Source: Actinomadura mexicana
GTDB lineage: Bacteria > Actinomycetota > Actinomycetes > Streptosporangiales > Streptosporangiaceae
DNA: 64,000 nucleotides
Direction of reading: 5' to 3'
Assembly: GCF_900188105.1 (NCBI RefSeq)
Contig: NZ_FZNP01000005.1
Span: 186,001 to 250,000 of the forward strand
Shown here: one piece after another, positions 19,391 through 27,866 of the stretch
Layout: every line of letters begins with the position of its first letter
Numbering within the stretch: the first letter of the stretch is position 1
The notes under the pieces: model-generated
The model's database searches: none
The model's input: the letters and a program-made list of their open reading frames with translations, nothing else
What the model was told of the DNA's origin: nothing
Translations under genes and position numbers: made by a program

Positions 19391-20139
19391 GCCGCGCCCT
19401 GCCCGTTCCCTGTTCCCGCGCCCTGCCCGTTCCGTGTTCCCGCGCCGGTGCCGTTCGTCCGGGCGTCGGCGGGCGGGACGCCGTCGCCGGGGATCACGGT
19501 GCCGGGCACGCCGAGGACGCTCGCCGCGCCGGCCGACGCCGCCGCCGAGTGCGGGACGGGGCGGATGGTGCCGCCGGGGCGGCCGGGCTCGGTGGAGAAG
19601 AAGGCCGGGTCCTCGCCCTGCCTCATGCCGAGCCACTCGGCCTTCTTCGACAGCTGCTGCGGGGCCCCCTCGCGGGCGATCTCCTCCTCGTAGGCCTGGC
19701 GCTGCTGTTCGAGCTGCTTGTTGCTCTGCTGAAGCCGCGTCAGCGTGAAGGCGTCCTTGGCGAGGACGGTGTTGAGCAGCAGCAGGCTGACCAGCGCGCC
19801 GCCGAGCAGCCCGACGATGAGCAGGACGAACGGGGCGCGCGGCGCGGGCTGCCCGCTACGCCTCGACGCCGCGGCGCCTTCTGTGCTTCCGGTCGCGCCG
19901 CCGGAGCCCTTCGTGTCCTTCGCTGCCTTCGTGCTCTTGACCGGCGCGGCCTTCGTCCGCGTCTTGGCGGGCGCCGGCTTGGCGGGCGCCGGCTTCGCAG
20001 GGGCCGGCCCGACGGGAGCGGTCCCGGTGGCCCGGCTCTTCGGCGGCACGGGCCTTGCCGGGGCGGCGCCGTCCGGGCGCTCCGGGGCCCTCTTCTTCTT
20101 CGGCGGCTTGGTCGGCGGCCGCCTGCTCGTCGTGGTCAT
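19345..20139 (-). CDS. ftsL: FtsL-like septum assembly protein with low-complexity tails
   Basis: This 264-residue bitopic protein occupies the ftsL slot between rsmH and ftsI. A basic Ala/Pro/Lys-rich tail (about 1-105, with KPAPA pentapeptide repeats) precedes one membrane helix (about 112-132, [21 protein letters not shown]). A short extracytoplasmic coiled coil follows ([21 protein letters not shown]). The remaining 90 or so residues are Gly/Asn/Thr/His-rich repeats, which is odd for FtsL. The assignment rests on topology and position because FtsL sequences diverge quickly. The ATG overlaps the rsmH stop (ATGA). Confidence 0.85.
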   Translation of the reverse strand: MTTTSRRPPTKPPKKKRAPERPDGAAPARPVPPKSRATGTAPVGPAPAKPAPAKPAPAKTRTKAAPVKSTKAAKDTKGSGGATGSTEGAAASRRSGQPAPRAPFVLLIVGLLGGALVSLLLLNTVLAKDAFTLTRLQQSNKQLEQQRQAYEEEIAREGAPQQLSKKAEWLGMRQGEDPAFFSTEPGRPGGTIRPVPHSAAASAGAASVLGVPGTVIPGDGVPPADARTNGTGAGTRNGQGAGTGNGQGAATRHGTGAQTGHGAP

Positions 20140-21158
20140 GTCGCCTCCCGGACGCGCTCCGCGGCGCGCATCCGCACCGATCCGGCCCGTGGGTTGGTCG
20201 TTGTCTCCTCGTCGGACGCCAGTTCGGCTCCGCGCGTCAGGAGCCGGAACCTCGGCTCGTGCTCGGGCAGCGGGACCGGCAGCTCCGGCGGGGTCGTGTC
20301 GGCCGCCTGGGCGGTGAGGACCTGCTTGGTGATGCGGTCTTCGAGCGAGTGGTACGACAGGACGACCACCCGGCCGCCTACCGGGAGCGCGCCCAGGGCT
20401 GCGGGCAGCGCCCGGCGCCAGGTGTCGAGCTCGGCGTTCACCTCGATGCGCAGCGCCTGGAAGGTGCGCTTGGCCGGGTTGCCGCCGGTGCGGCGGGTGG
20501 CGGCGGGAATGGAGGTGCGCACCAGGTCGGCGAGCCGCCTGGTGGACTCCAGCGGGGCGCGCTCGCGCTCCCGGACGATCGCGGCGGCGATGCGCTGGGC
20601 GAACCGCTCCTCGCCGTACTCGCGCAGGATGCGGGCGAGCTCGGCGGGCGGGTAGCCGTTGACGACCTCGGCCGCGGTGAGGCTCTGGGTGCGGTCCATC
20701 CGCATGTCGAGGGGGGCGTCGTAGGAGTAGGCGAAGCCGCGGTCGGCCTCGTCGAGCTGCGGGGAGGACACGCCGAGGTCGAACAGGACGGCGTCGACCG
20801 CCCGGACGCGGAGCCGGCGCAGCACGGTGGGGATCTCGTCGTAGACGGCGTGTTCCAGCGTGACGCGGTCGCCGAACGGTGCGAGCCTGCGCGCGGACCG
20901 CTCCAGCGCCGTGGTGTCGCGGTCGAGGCCGATCAGGCGCAGCTCCGGGACGGCCCGCAGCATCGCCTCGGCGTGACCGCCCATGCCGAGCGTGGCGTCG
21001 AGGTACACGGGAGCGCGGCCGGCCACGGCCTCGGCCGCGGGGACGAGAAGTTCGAGAACGCGGCCGAGCATGACCGGGACGTGGCCGCTGTCGGGCCCCC
21101 GCTCCTGCGGCGCGTGGTTCCTTGCGCTGTTCCCCGCTCCGCTCTCCACGCCGTCCAT
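20136..21158 (-). CDS. rsmH: 16S rRNA m4C1402 methyltransferase RsmH (MraW)
   Basis: RsmH N4-methylates C1402 of 16S rRNA using S-adenosylmethionine. The 340-residue product begins with a short extra N-terminus, then [15 protein letters not shown], the SAM-binding [42 protein letters not shown] and the C-terminal [13 protein letters not shown], all characteristic. It is the second gene of the cluster, 245 bases after mraZ, and overlaps ftsL by four bases. Confidence 0.96.
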   Translation of the reverse strand: MDGVESGAGNSARNHAPQERGPDSGHVPVMLGRVLELLVPAAEAVAGRAPVYLDATLGMGGHAEAMLRAVPELRLIGLDRDTTALERSARRLAPFGDRVTLEHAVYDEIPTVLRRLRVRAVDAVLFDLGVSSPQLDEADRGFAYSYDAPLDMRMDRTQSLTAAEVVNGYPPAELARILREYGEERFAQRIAAAIVRERERAPLESTRRLADLVRTSIPAATRRTGGNPAKRTFQALRIEVNAELDTWRRALPAALGALPVGGRVVVLSYHSLEDRITKQVLTAQAADTTPPELPVPLPEHEPRFRLLTRGAELASDEETTTNPRAGSVRMRAAERVREAT

Positions 21159-21403
21159 GCCTCACCCCCTGTACTGCCACCTCGCTCGCGGACTGTGTGG
21201 CATCGCCGGACCGGACCGTCCCGCGCCCCCGGCGGCGGCCTCGCCCGGCCAGGTCCCCATCCGCTGCCCTGGAGGAAGATCACCGCGTTGCCCGCGGGGG
21301 GTCGCCGTCTGGCACCGGGGAAGCTGCGCCAGCTGACTGGAGAGCGGCTGGAGACCTGGCCGAACGTGGGCCAGTGCCGGTCAACGGACCGACGAGTCGT
21401 ATC

Positions 21404-21835
21404 TCAGAGAATCCCTGGCAACACCTCCTCCGAGACGTCGGAGAAGGTCTGCTCCTCCTGCTCCAGGTAGGTCTCCCATGCCTGGGTGTCCCAGATCTCC
21501 AGACGCGTGTTGGCCCCGATGACCGTGCAGTCGCGGGTGAGCCCCGCGTACTTGCGCAGCGGCGGGGGAATCGTGACGCGGCCCTGCTTGTCGGGGACCT
21601 CGTCGGAGGCGCTGGCGAAGAAGACCCGGCTGTAGCTCCGGACCGCCTTCTCGGTGACCGGCGCGGCACGCAGAGCCTCGGTTATCCGCTGGAACTCCGC
21701 CATGGGGAAGACGTACAGGCAGCGTTCCTGGCCCTTCGTGATCACCAATCCCCCCGACAGCTCCTCGCGGTACTTCGCCGGCAGGAACAGTCGTCCCTTG
21801 TCGTCGAGGCGCGGTGAGTGGGTGCCGAGAAACAA
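21404..21835 (-). CDS. mraZ: MraZ transcriptional regulator of the dcw cluster
   Basis: MraZ is a ring-shaped AbrB-like DNA-binding protein that controls its own operon. The 143-residue product has two MraZ repeats: [22 protein letters not shown] near the N-terminus and [25 protein letters not shown] in the middle. The frame has an upstream GTG at 21844, but it lies on the Shine-Dalgarno sequence; TTG at 21835, with GGGAGG eight bases upstream, gives the standard M-FLGTHSP start and family length. Its presumed operator lies just upstream. Confidence 0.95.
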   Translation of the reverse strand: MFLGTHSPRLDDKGRLFLPAKYREELSGGLVITKGQERCLYVFPMAEFQRITEALRAAPVTEKAVRSYSRVFFASASDEVPDKQGRVTIPPPLRKYAGLTRDCTVIGANTRLEIWDTQAWETYLEQEEQTFSDVSEEVLPGIL

Positions 21836-21873
21836 CGGCCCCACCTCCCGCGCCGCATGGAGCGCTACCGCCC

Positions 21874-21914
21874 CCCACGGCGCCCCACTCTACTCCACTC
21901 TTCCCCACCGTCAA
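21874..21914 (-). promoter_or_regulatory. mraZ promoter overlaid by four MraZ boxes
   Basis: On the minus strand, TTGACG (21914-21909), a 16-base spacer and TAGAGT (21892-21887) form a promoter about 50 bases before mraZ. Four pentamers, GTGGG, GTGGA, GTGGG and GTGGG, start at exact 10-bp steps (21908, 21898, 21888, 21878), so they lie on one face of the helix and cover the spacer, the -10 box and the start region. MraZ proteins of other bacteria bind tandem GTGGG/TGGGN repeats with this period. Self-repression of the cluster is the natural reading. Confidence 0.85.
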
Positions 21915-22023
21915 CAAGAAAAACATCGTCCACGCGCCGTTTTCCGCCACGAAATCGCAGGTCAACGGGGGTGGTGTGGAGTGGGGCCCAGCGGCGCCCC
22001 CTCAGCGCGCCGCATCGGCACAA

Positions 22024-22061
22024 GCCGTGCCGTGCCCCCCGCGCGGGGGGCACGGCACGGC
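22024..22061. repeat. 38-bp perfect palindrome between divergent operons
   Basis: The arms are perfectly self-complementary over 38 bases, centred between 22042 and 22043, with core GTGCCCCCCGCG and its complement. It lies in the 373-bp gap between mraZ and moxR, which otherwise holds the mraZ promoter and no gene I can support. It could fold into a very stable hairpin or cruciform, serve as a two-way terminator, or bind a dimeric protein. It is not a normal place for a terminator because both flanking genes read away from it. Confidence 0.85.
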
Positions 22062-22208
22062 CCCGAGGGACGGGGTGGAGTGAAGTGGTGCGTCGCGCCC
22101 GTCGTTTGTCGTCGTCCCCGTGGAGCACAATTGGCTCGCGTTCCACATGAACATCGCAGTGGGCGTTCCTAAGACGTACTGTCGTTTGGAACGGCTGAGG
22201 AGGGTTTG

Positions 22209-23279
22209 GTGGCAGTAGGCACGCACGGCGAGTCGTTCATGGAGACCGACCCACCGGCATCCCACCCGGCCCGGCGCGGCGGCCGTGACGCCGGGGGCGG
22301 CGACTCGGGGGGCCGTGAGGCGGGAGGCGGCGGGCTCGACGGGCTCGCCCACGTCGCGCACAAGATCCGCGACGCCGTGGAGTCGGTGATCGAGGGCAAG
22401 CCCTCGGCGGTGCGGCTCGCGCTGACGGTGCTGCTGGCGGAGGGGCACCTGCTCATCGAGGACGTGCCCGGGGTGGGCAAGACGATGCTCGCCAAGGCGC
22501 TCGCACGCTCGGTCGACTGCTCGGTGCGGCGCGTGCAGTTCACGCCCGACCTGCTGCCGAGCGACATCACCGGGGTCAGCGCATACAACCAGGAACGGCG
22601 CGAGTTCGAGTTCAAGCCCGGCCCGGTGTTCGCCAACATCGTGGTCGGCGACGAGATCAACCGGGCCTCCCCGAAGACGCAGTCCGCGCTGCTGGAGTGC
22701 ATGGAGGAGCGCCAGGTCACGGTCGACGGCACAACCTACGCGCTGGAGCCGCCCTTCATGGTGATCTCCACGCAGAACCCGGTGGAGATGGAGGGGACCT
22801 ATCCGCTGCCCGAGGCGCAGCGCGACCGGTTCACCGCCCGCATCTCGATGGGCTACCCGGACCCGGCCGCCGAGCTGGAGATGCTCGAGACGCACGGCGA
22901 GACGTCCCCGCTCGACCGGCTCACCCCGGTCGCGCACGCCGCCGACGTCCGCGACCTCATCGAGGTGGTGCGGGCCCAGCACGTCGCGCCGGCGGTGCGG
23001 CAGTACGCCATCGACCTCGTCTCCGCCACCCGCAGGCATCCGGACCTGCGGCTCGGGGCGTCCCCGCGGGCGACGCTGCACCTGGTGCGGGCCGCGCGGG
23101 CCTACGCCGCGCTCGACGACCGCGACTACGTCGTCCCCGACGACATCCAGGACCTCGCCGTCCCCGTCCTCGCGCACCGGCTGCTGCCGACCGACGAGGC
23201 GCAGGTGGAGCGCCGCCGCCCCGAGCAGGTGGTCGCCGACCTGGTGAAGCGCCTGCCGGTGCCCTCCCCCGGAAGGTGA
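22209..23279 (+). CDS. MoxR-family AAA+ ATPase
   Basis: This 356-residue protein has a Gly-rich N-terminus and the AAA+ core. Walker A is GVGKT (88-92), Walker B is VVGDEINRASPKTQSALLECMEE, and sensor 1 is ISTQNPVEMEGTYPLPEAQRDRF. MoxR ATPases are chaperone-like proteins that usually work with a DUF58/VWA partner encoded next to them, as here, three bases downstream. GTG at 22209 has AGGAGG at good spacing; a TTG one codon earlier is possible. It is divergent from the division cluster and heads a three-gene operon. Confidence 0.93.
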   Translation: MAVGTHGESFMETDPPASHPARRGGRDAGGGDSGGREAGGGGLDGLAHVAHKIRDAVESVIEGKPSAVRLALTVLLAEGHLLIEDVPGVGKTMLAKALARSVDCSVRRVQFTPDLLPSDITGVSAYNQERREFEFKPGPVFANIVVGDEINRASPKTQSALLECMEERQVTVDGTTYALEPPFMVISTQNPVEMEGTYPLPEAQRDRFTARISMGYPDPAAELEMLETHGETSPLDRLTPVAHAADVRDLIEVVRAQHVAPAVRQYAIDLVSATRRHPDLRLGASPRATLHLVRAARAYAALDDRDYVVPDDIQDLAVPVLAHRLLPTDEAQVERRRPEQVVADLVKRLPVPSPGR

Positions 23280-23282
23280 CGG

Positions 23283-24551
23283 GTGCGACGGGCACTGGCC
23301 GGCCTCACCACACGCGGGCGGTCGTTCGTGGCCGCCGGGGCGACCGCGATCGTCTGCGCGGTGGCGCTCGGAGAGCGCGACCTGCTGCGCGCCGGCGTGC
23401 TCGTGCTGGCGCTGCCCCTGCTGTGCACGATCGCGGTGGCGCGGACGCGGTACCGGCTGGCCTGCGCGCGGCGGCTGGAGCCGGCGCGGCTGCCGGTCGG
23501 CCACGAGTCCCGCGTCGACCTGCGGCTGGAGAACGTGTCGCGGCTGCCGAGCGGCCTGCTGATGGTGGAGGACCGGGTCCCCTACGCGCTCGGCGGGCGG
23601 GCCCGGTTCGTGCTGGAGCGGATCGAGCCGCACGCCTTCCGTGAGCTCGGCTACCGGATCCGCTCGGACGTGCGCGGGCGCTACCGGGTGGGGCCGCTGA
23701 CCGTCCGGCTCGCCGACCCGTTCGGGATGGTGGAACTGGTCCGCTCGTTCAGCCTGTCCGACACGCTCACGGTGACGCCGTCGATCGTGCCGCTGCCGTC
23801 GAGCCGGCTGTCGGGCGCGTGGACGGGCGGCGGCGACAGCGTGGCCCGCGCGGTCTCCGCGGCGGGCGAGGACGACGTGGCGCCGCGCGAGTACCGGCAC
23901 GGCGACGACCTGCGCCGCGTGCACTGGCGCTCCACCGCCCGGTACGGGGAGCTGATGGTGCGGCGCGAGGAGCAGCACTTCCAGAGCAGCGGCACGCTCT
24001 TCCTCGACGCCCGCCGCTCCGCGCACTGGGGCGACGGGCCGGCCGGCTCGTTCGAGCAGGCGGTGTCGGCGACCGCGTCGATCGGCGTCCACCTCGCCCG
24101 GACGGGCATGAGCCTGCGGTACGTCACCGACGGCGGGGAGGCGCTACCGGCCGGGCCGTCCAAGGGCGCGTTCGAGGGGCTGCTGCTCGACGCGCTGGCC
24201 GTCGCCCGCCGGTCCAAGGGCGGCTCACTGGCGGCGGGACTGGCCGCGCTGCGCGGGCGCGGCGCGGGCCGGGAGGGCGACGGCCTGGTCGTCGGGGTGT
24301 TCGGCGTGCTGTCGGACGAGGAGGCCCGCGCGGTCTCCGCGGCCCGGCGCGGCACCGGCACGTGCGTCGCGGTGCTCCTGCGGGGCGGTCCCGAAGACGG
24401 CGCACCGCGGGACGGGGGAACGGCCGCGGGGCTGCTGCGCGCGGGCGGCTGGCGGGTGGTGACCGTCCGGTCCGCGGCGGAGCTGGCCGGGGCGTGGGCG
24501 CGGGCCGGCAAGGCCGGCGAGGATTTCGTGTCAGGGTCGGCGCATGACTGA
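23283..24551 (+). CDS. DUF58 domain protein, MoxR partner
   Basis: This 422-residue protein has two hydrophobic segments near the N-terminus (about 13-30 and 36-52). A beta-rich region and the DUF58 signature EDDVAPREYRHGDDLRRVHWRSTARYGELMVRREE (about 198-230) follow. DUF58 proteins resemble von Willebrand factor A domains and are found with MoxR ATPases and transglutaminases; their biochemical role is unsettled. The GTG start follows the moxR stop by three bases. Confidence 0.9.
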   Translation: MRRALAGLTTRGRSFVAAGATAIVCAVALGERDLLRAGVLVLALPLLCTIAVARTRYRLACARRLEPARLPVGHESRVDLRLENVSRLPSGLLMVEDRVPYALGGRARFVLERIEPHAFRELGYRIRSDVRGRYRVGPLTVRLADPFGMVELVRSFSLSDTLTVTPSIVPLPSSRLSGAWTGGGDSVARAVSAAGEDDVAPREYRHGDDLRRVHWRSTARYGELMVRREEQHFQSSGTLFLDARRSAHWGDGPAGSFEQAVSATASIGVHLARTGMSLRYVTDGGEALPAGPSKGAFEGLLLDALAVARRSKGGSLAAGLAALRGRGAGREGDGLVVGVFGVLSDEEARAVSAARRGTGTCVAVLLRGGPEDGAPRDGGTAAGLLRAGGWRVVTVRSAAELAGAWARAGKAGEDFVSGSAHD

Positions 24552-24565
24552 GGGCAGTGCACGGG

Positions 24566-24640
24566 CGAGGGCTGCGTGAACGAGGGCTGCGTGAACGAGG
24601 GCTGCGTGAACGAGGGCTGCGTGAACGAGGGCTGCGTGAA
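24566..24640 (+). repeat. five 15-bp tandem repeats carrying SD-start-stop units
   Basis: Five exact copies of CGAGGGCTGCGTGAA run from 24566 to 24640, followed by two altered copies that end at the ATG of the next gene. Each unit contains a GAGGG Shine-Dalgarno-like core, a GTG about five bases later and an overlapping TGA. The last degenerate unit supplies the real ribosome binding site of the transglutaminase gene. Confidence 0.92.
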
Positions 24641-24669
24641 CGAGGGCAGTGCATGAACGAGGGCGGCGC

Positions 24670-27174
24670 ATGAGGGTCCGGATGACGGTGATGGCCGGGC
24701 TGGCGACGCTCGCCGGCTCGCTCGGGCTGTACCCGCTGTTCGAGAGGGCGAGCTGGTTCTGGGCCGGGTTCGGCGCGGTGCTGGCCGTGTCCGGCGGCGG
24801 CCTGCTGTCGCGGCGCCTGCGCATGCCCGCTCCGGTCGGCCTGATGTTCGGGCTGGCGGCGCTCCTCCTCTACCTCAACCTCGCGTTCGCCGGCGGCGCG
24901 GCATGGTTCGGGGTCGTCCCGTCCCCGGAGTCGCTGCGGCACCTCGGCGAGCTGGCGGACGAGGGCTGGCGGGCGGCCAACCGGTACGCGGCGCCCGTCC
25001 CGCTCGTCCCCGGCATCACGATGCTGGCCGCCGCGGGCATCGGCCTGGTCGCCGTCCTGGTGGACCTGCTGGCCGTGCGGCTGCGCCGCGCCGCGCCCGC
25101 CGGGCTGCCGCTGCTGGCCGTGTACAGCGTGCCCGCGGCGATCCGCGAGGACGGCGTCAGCTGGCTGGCCTTCGGCATCGGCGCGTTCGGCTTCCTCGCC
25201 CTGCTCATGGCCGACGCCCGCGAGCAGGTCGGCGGCTGGGGCCGGACGGTGACGACGCGCCGCCGCCCGCGGGAGGTGCCGCTGGCGGGGGCGCAGCCGC
25301 CGCCCGGAGACCCCGCCGACCGGCCCGACGCCTCGGCGCTGGCGGCCAGCGGCCGCCGGATAGCGGCCGGAACGGTCGCCGTCGCCGTGCTCCTCCCGGC
25401 GGCGGTGCCCGGCCTGCACCCGCGCGGAGTGTTCGGCGTGGGCGGCGGCTCCGGTACGGGCACGCAGACCGTGACGACGCCCGACCCCCTGGTCAGCCTG
25501 AAGCGGGAGCTGACCCGGCTGGACGACTCGACCGTCCTGACCTACCGCAGCGACGCCGCGGACAGCCCCGGCTACCTGCGCCTCTACGCCCTCGACCGGT
25601 TCGACGGAGACCGGTGGACCTACAGCCCGCTGAAGAGCAGCTCCAAGGACCGGCTGAGCGGCGACCGCGCCCTGCCCTCCCCGCCGGGGCTGACCGCCGC
25701 GTCCTCGCGCGAGGTGACGACCGAGGTGCGGGTGCGGCCGGAGGTCAGGAACATGACGTTCCTGCCGGTGCCGTACGCCCCGGCCAAGGTGTCGATCAAG
25801 GGCGACTGGCGGGTGCACGGCCCGTCGCTGATGATCTACTCGCTGCGCGACTCGGCGGGCGGGCGCTCCTACACCGTCAAGAGCCTGCTCCCGCGGCCGA
25901 CCGCCGGGCAGCTCGCCGCCTCGGGGCCCTCCCCGCCCGAGGTCGTCGCCCACTACACGGCGGTGCCCAAGAACGTCCCGCCGCAGGTCAGGAAGCTCGC
26001 CGCGGACGTCACCGCCGGGTCGGCGACCGCGCTCACCCAGGCCGTGCGGCTGCAGCGCTGGTTCACCATCGCGGGCGGGTTCACCTACGACCTGTCCGCG
26101 CCCGCGCCGCAGCACGGCAGCGACCTCGTCGACTTCCTGCTGCACAGCAAGCGCGGCTACTGCGAGCAGTTCGCCGCCGCGATGGCGCTGATGGCGCGGA
26201 TCCTCGGGATCCCGTCGCGGGTCGCGATGGGCTACACGCCGGGCAGCGAGGTCAAGCCCGGCGAGTGGGTGGTGCGGTCGCGCGACGCGCACGCCTGGCC
26301 CGAGCTGTACTTCGAGGGCTCGGGATGGGTGCGCTTCGAGCCCACGCCGAGCGGCGCCGCCGGGCAGGGCACCGCCCTCGCCCCCGAGTACAGCCGACCC
26401 GCGGTCAGCACCGGCGGCGGCCCGGAGGAGCAGGCCACGCGCGCCCCGGACTCGACGTCCCCGGACGCGGGCTCGACCACCACGCCCGCCGGCCCCCGGC
26501 ACCGCAACGACGAGGGCGCGAGCGGCGCGACCGGCGTCCGGGAGGACGGCGACGGCGGGTTCTCCGCGGCGGGGTGGCTCGCCGGCGCCCTGCTGGTGCT
26601 GCTGCTGATGGCCGTGCCGATGACGCTGCGGATCTTCACCCGGTGGCGCCGTTGGGCGGCCCTGGCCCCCTCGCCCGCCGGGACCCCGGCGCCCGCGCGG
26701 CGGAAGCGGACACCCGATCCGGCCGGGACGGCGAGACCCGCCAACGGGACGCGGGCCCCCGATCCGGCCGGGGTGGCGCACGCCGCCTGGCAGGAGTTGC
26801 GCGCGGACGCGCTCGACCACGGCCTGGAATGGCGGGCCAGCGACTCCCCGCGCGCCGCCGCCCGCCGGCTCGGCGAGCTGCTGGAGATGGACGCTCCGAG
26901 CGTGCAGGCCCTCACCCGGATCGCCCGCGCCGAGGAACTGGCGCGCTACTCGCGGACCCGCGCCTTCGAGCCCACCGAGCGGCTGCGCGCGGACGTGCGG
27001 ACCGTCCGGGAGGCGTTCGCCGCGTCCGTGGGCCGCCGCAGCCGGTGGCGCGCCCGCCTGCTGCCGCCGTCGACGATGGCGCAGACCCGCACCGCGCTCC
27101 GCACCGCCGGAGACCGCGCCCTCGACGTCACCGCCCGCCTGAACGACCTGCCGTCCCGCCTCCGCCGCAGGTAG
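24670..27174 (+). CDS. TgpA-like membrane transglutaminase (DUF3488 + transglutaminase core)
   Basis: This 834-residue protein has about six membrane segments in the first 240 residues, then a large extracytoplasmic region with a transglutaminase-like core. The catalytic Cys sits in KRGYCEQFAAAMALMARILG, the His in RDAHAWPELYFEGSGWVRFEPTP. Another membrane helix (about 635-657) and a cytoplasmic DUF4129-like tail end the protein. Such proteins accompany MoxR and DUF58; their substrates are not known. The ATG at 24670 has GAGGG seven bases upstream; a GTG seven codons earlier lies inside the repeat array and is less likely. Confidence 0.9.
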   Translation: MRVRMTVMAGLATLAGSLGLYPLFERASWFWAGFGAVLAVSGGGLLSRRLRMPAPVGLMFGLAALLLYLNLAFAGGAAWFGVVPSPESLRHLGELADEGWRAANRYAAPVPLVPGITMLAAAGIGLVAVLVDLLAVRLRRAAPAGLPLLAVYSVPAAIREDGVSWLAFGIGAFGFLALLMADAREQVGGWGRTVTTRRRPREVPLAGAQPPPGDPADRPDASALAASGRRIAAGTVAVAVLLPAAVPGLHPRGVFGVGGGSGTGTQTVTTPDPLVSLKRELTRLDDSTVLTYRSDAADSPGYLRLYALDRFDGDRWTYSPLKSSSKDRLSGDRALPSPPGLTAASSREVTTEVRVRPEVRNMTFLPVPYAPAKVSIKGDWRVHGPSLMIYSLRDSAGGRSYTVKSLLPRPTAGQLAASGPSPPEVVAHYTAVPKNVPPQVRKLAADVTAGSATALTQAVRLQRWFTIAGGFTYDLSAPAPQHGSDLVDFLLHSKRGYCEQFAAAMALMARILGIPSRVAMGYTPGSEVKPGEWVVRSRDAHAWPELYFEGSGWVRFEPTPSGAAGQGTALAPEYSRPAVSTGGGPEEQATRAPDSTSPDAGSTTTPAGPRHRNDEGASGATGVREDGDGGFSAAGWLAGALLVLLLMAVPMTLRIFTRWRRWAALAPSPAGTPAPARRKRTPDPAGTARPANGTRAPDPAGVAHAAWQELRADALDHGLEWRASDSPRAAARRLGELLEMDAPSVQALTRIARAEELARYSRTRAFEPTERLRADVRTVREAFAASVGRRSRWRARLLPPSTMAQTRTALRTAGDRALDVTARLNDLPSRLRRR

Positions 27175-27191
27175 GCGCGCGAGGACCGGGG

Positions 27192-27758
27192 TCAGGCAGG
27201 GCGAGTCGCTCGCCGCTCGGTGAACGCGCGTGCCTTGGCGCGGTTGCCGCACACCCGCATCGAACACCACCGCCGGGACGCGTTCCTGGAGGAGTCCCAG
27301 AAGACCCAGGCGCAGTCGTGCGCCGGGCAGCGTCGCACTCGCGACCAGTCGCCCCCGGCCGAGGCGGCGAAGTAGGCGGCGGCGATCCGGCCCAGGGCCT
27401 CGGAGAACGACCCGCCGCTCGCGGCGAGGTCCGGTCCGTCCTTCGCCGCATCGGTGTCGGCCGGAAGGCGCAGGGTCAGGGGCAGGGCGGCCAGAACCTC
27501 CTGGGCGGCCTGTACGTCCTCGGGGTCGACCGGTTCGCCGGTGTTGGCGAGAGCCAGGCTGCGCAGCCCGCGTCTGAGGTCGATCGCCGCCTGGACGTCC
27601 ACCGCCGTGACGGACGGCCTGGAGTGACACAGCCTCTTGTCGACAAGCCAGTTCGCCAGGGCCTCCGGACCGTCGCCGAACACGTCCGTGCCGTCCTCGA
27701 CGTCGACGGTGTTGAGGAAGTCGACGACGGGTCGCACCGCCGGAGGAAGTTCTCGCAT
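27192..27758 (-). CDS. CGNR zinc-finger (ABATE domain) regulator
   Basis: This 188-residue protein has an N-terminal ABATE-type region (LPPAVRPVVDFLNTVDVEDGTD) and a C-terminal CGNR zinc finger. Cysteines lie in VRRCPAHDCAWVFWD and RRWCSMRVCGNRAKARAF. This family is thought to bind DNA as stress-linked transcription regulators. ATG at 27758 is preferred to a TTG eleven codons upstream. The gene is divergent from the esterase-arginase pair, and inverted repeats in the 108-bp gap suggest it controls them. Confidence 0.88.
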   Translation of the reverse strand: MRELPPAVRPVVDFLNTVDVEDGTDVFGDGPEALANWLVDKRLCHSRPSVTAVDVQAAIDLRRGLRSLALANTGEPVDPEDVQAAQEVLAALPLTLRLPADTDAAKDGPDLAASGGSFSEALGRIAAAYFAASAGGDWSRVRRCPAHDCAWVFWDSSRNASRRWCSMRVCGNRAKARAFTERRATRPA

Positions 27759-27782
27759 GCCCGCTCCCGATGGTCTCGCCCT

Positions 27783-27834
27783 AACCAGCAAACCCCATCA
27801 CTGGTTGACACGCAAACTGCTAACCATCTAACTT
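27783..27834 (+). promoter_or_regulatory. divergent promoter with inverted repeats before the esterase gene
   Basis: On the plus strand TTGACA (27805-27810), an 18-base spacer and TAACTT (27829-27834) form a near-consensus promoter 32 bases before the esterase ATG. The -35 box overlaps the right arm of an inverted repeat, AACCAG (27783-27788) and CTGGTT (27801-27806). A second pair, TAACC and GGTTA, brackets the -10 region. These are plausible operator sites for the divergent CGNR protein. Confidence 0.6.
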
Positions 27835-27866
27835 CTTCATCGGTTAACGCAGAGCCGGGAGGTCGC

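Noticed and set aside
24566..24657. CRISPR array reading of the 15-bp repeats
   Set aside because: Units are directly adjacent without spacers, so this is a simple tandem repeat.
24903..27866. Extension of the esterase gene upstream to 24903
   Set aside because: The upstream part is a shadow of the transglutaminase gene; GGGAGG and ATG at 27867 give the proper start.
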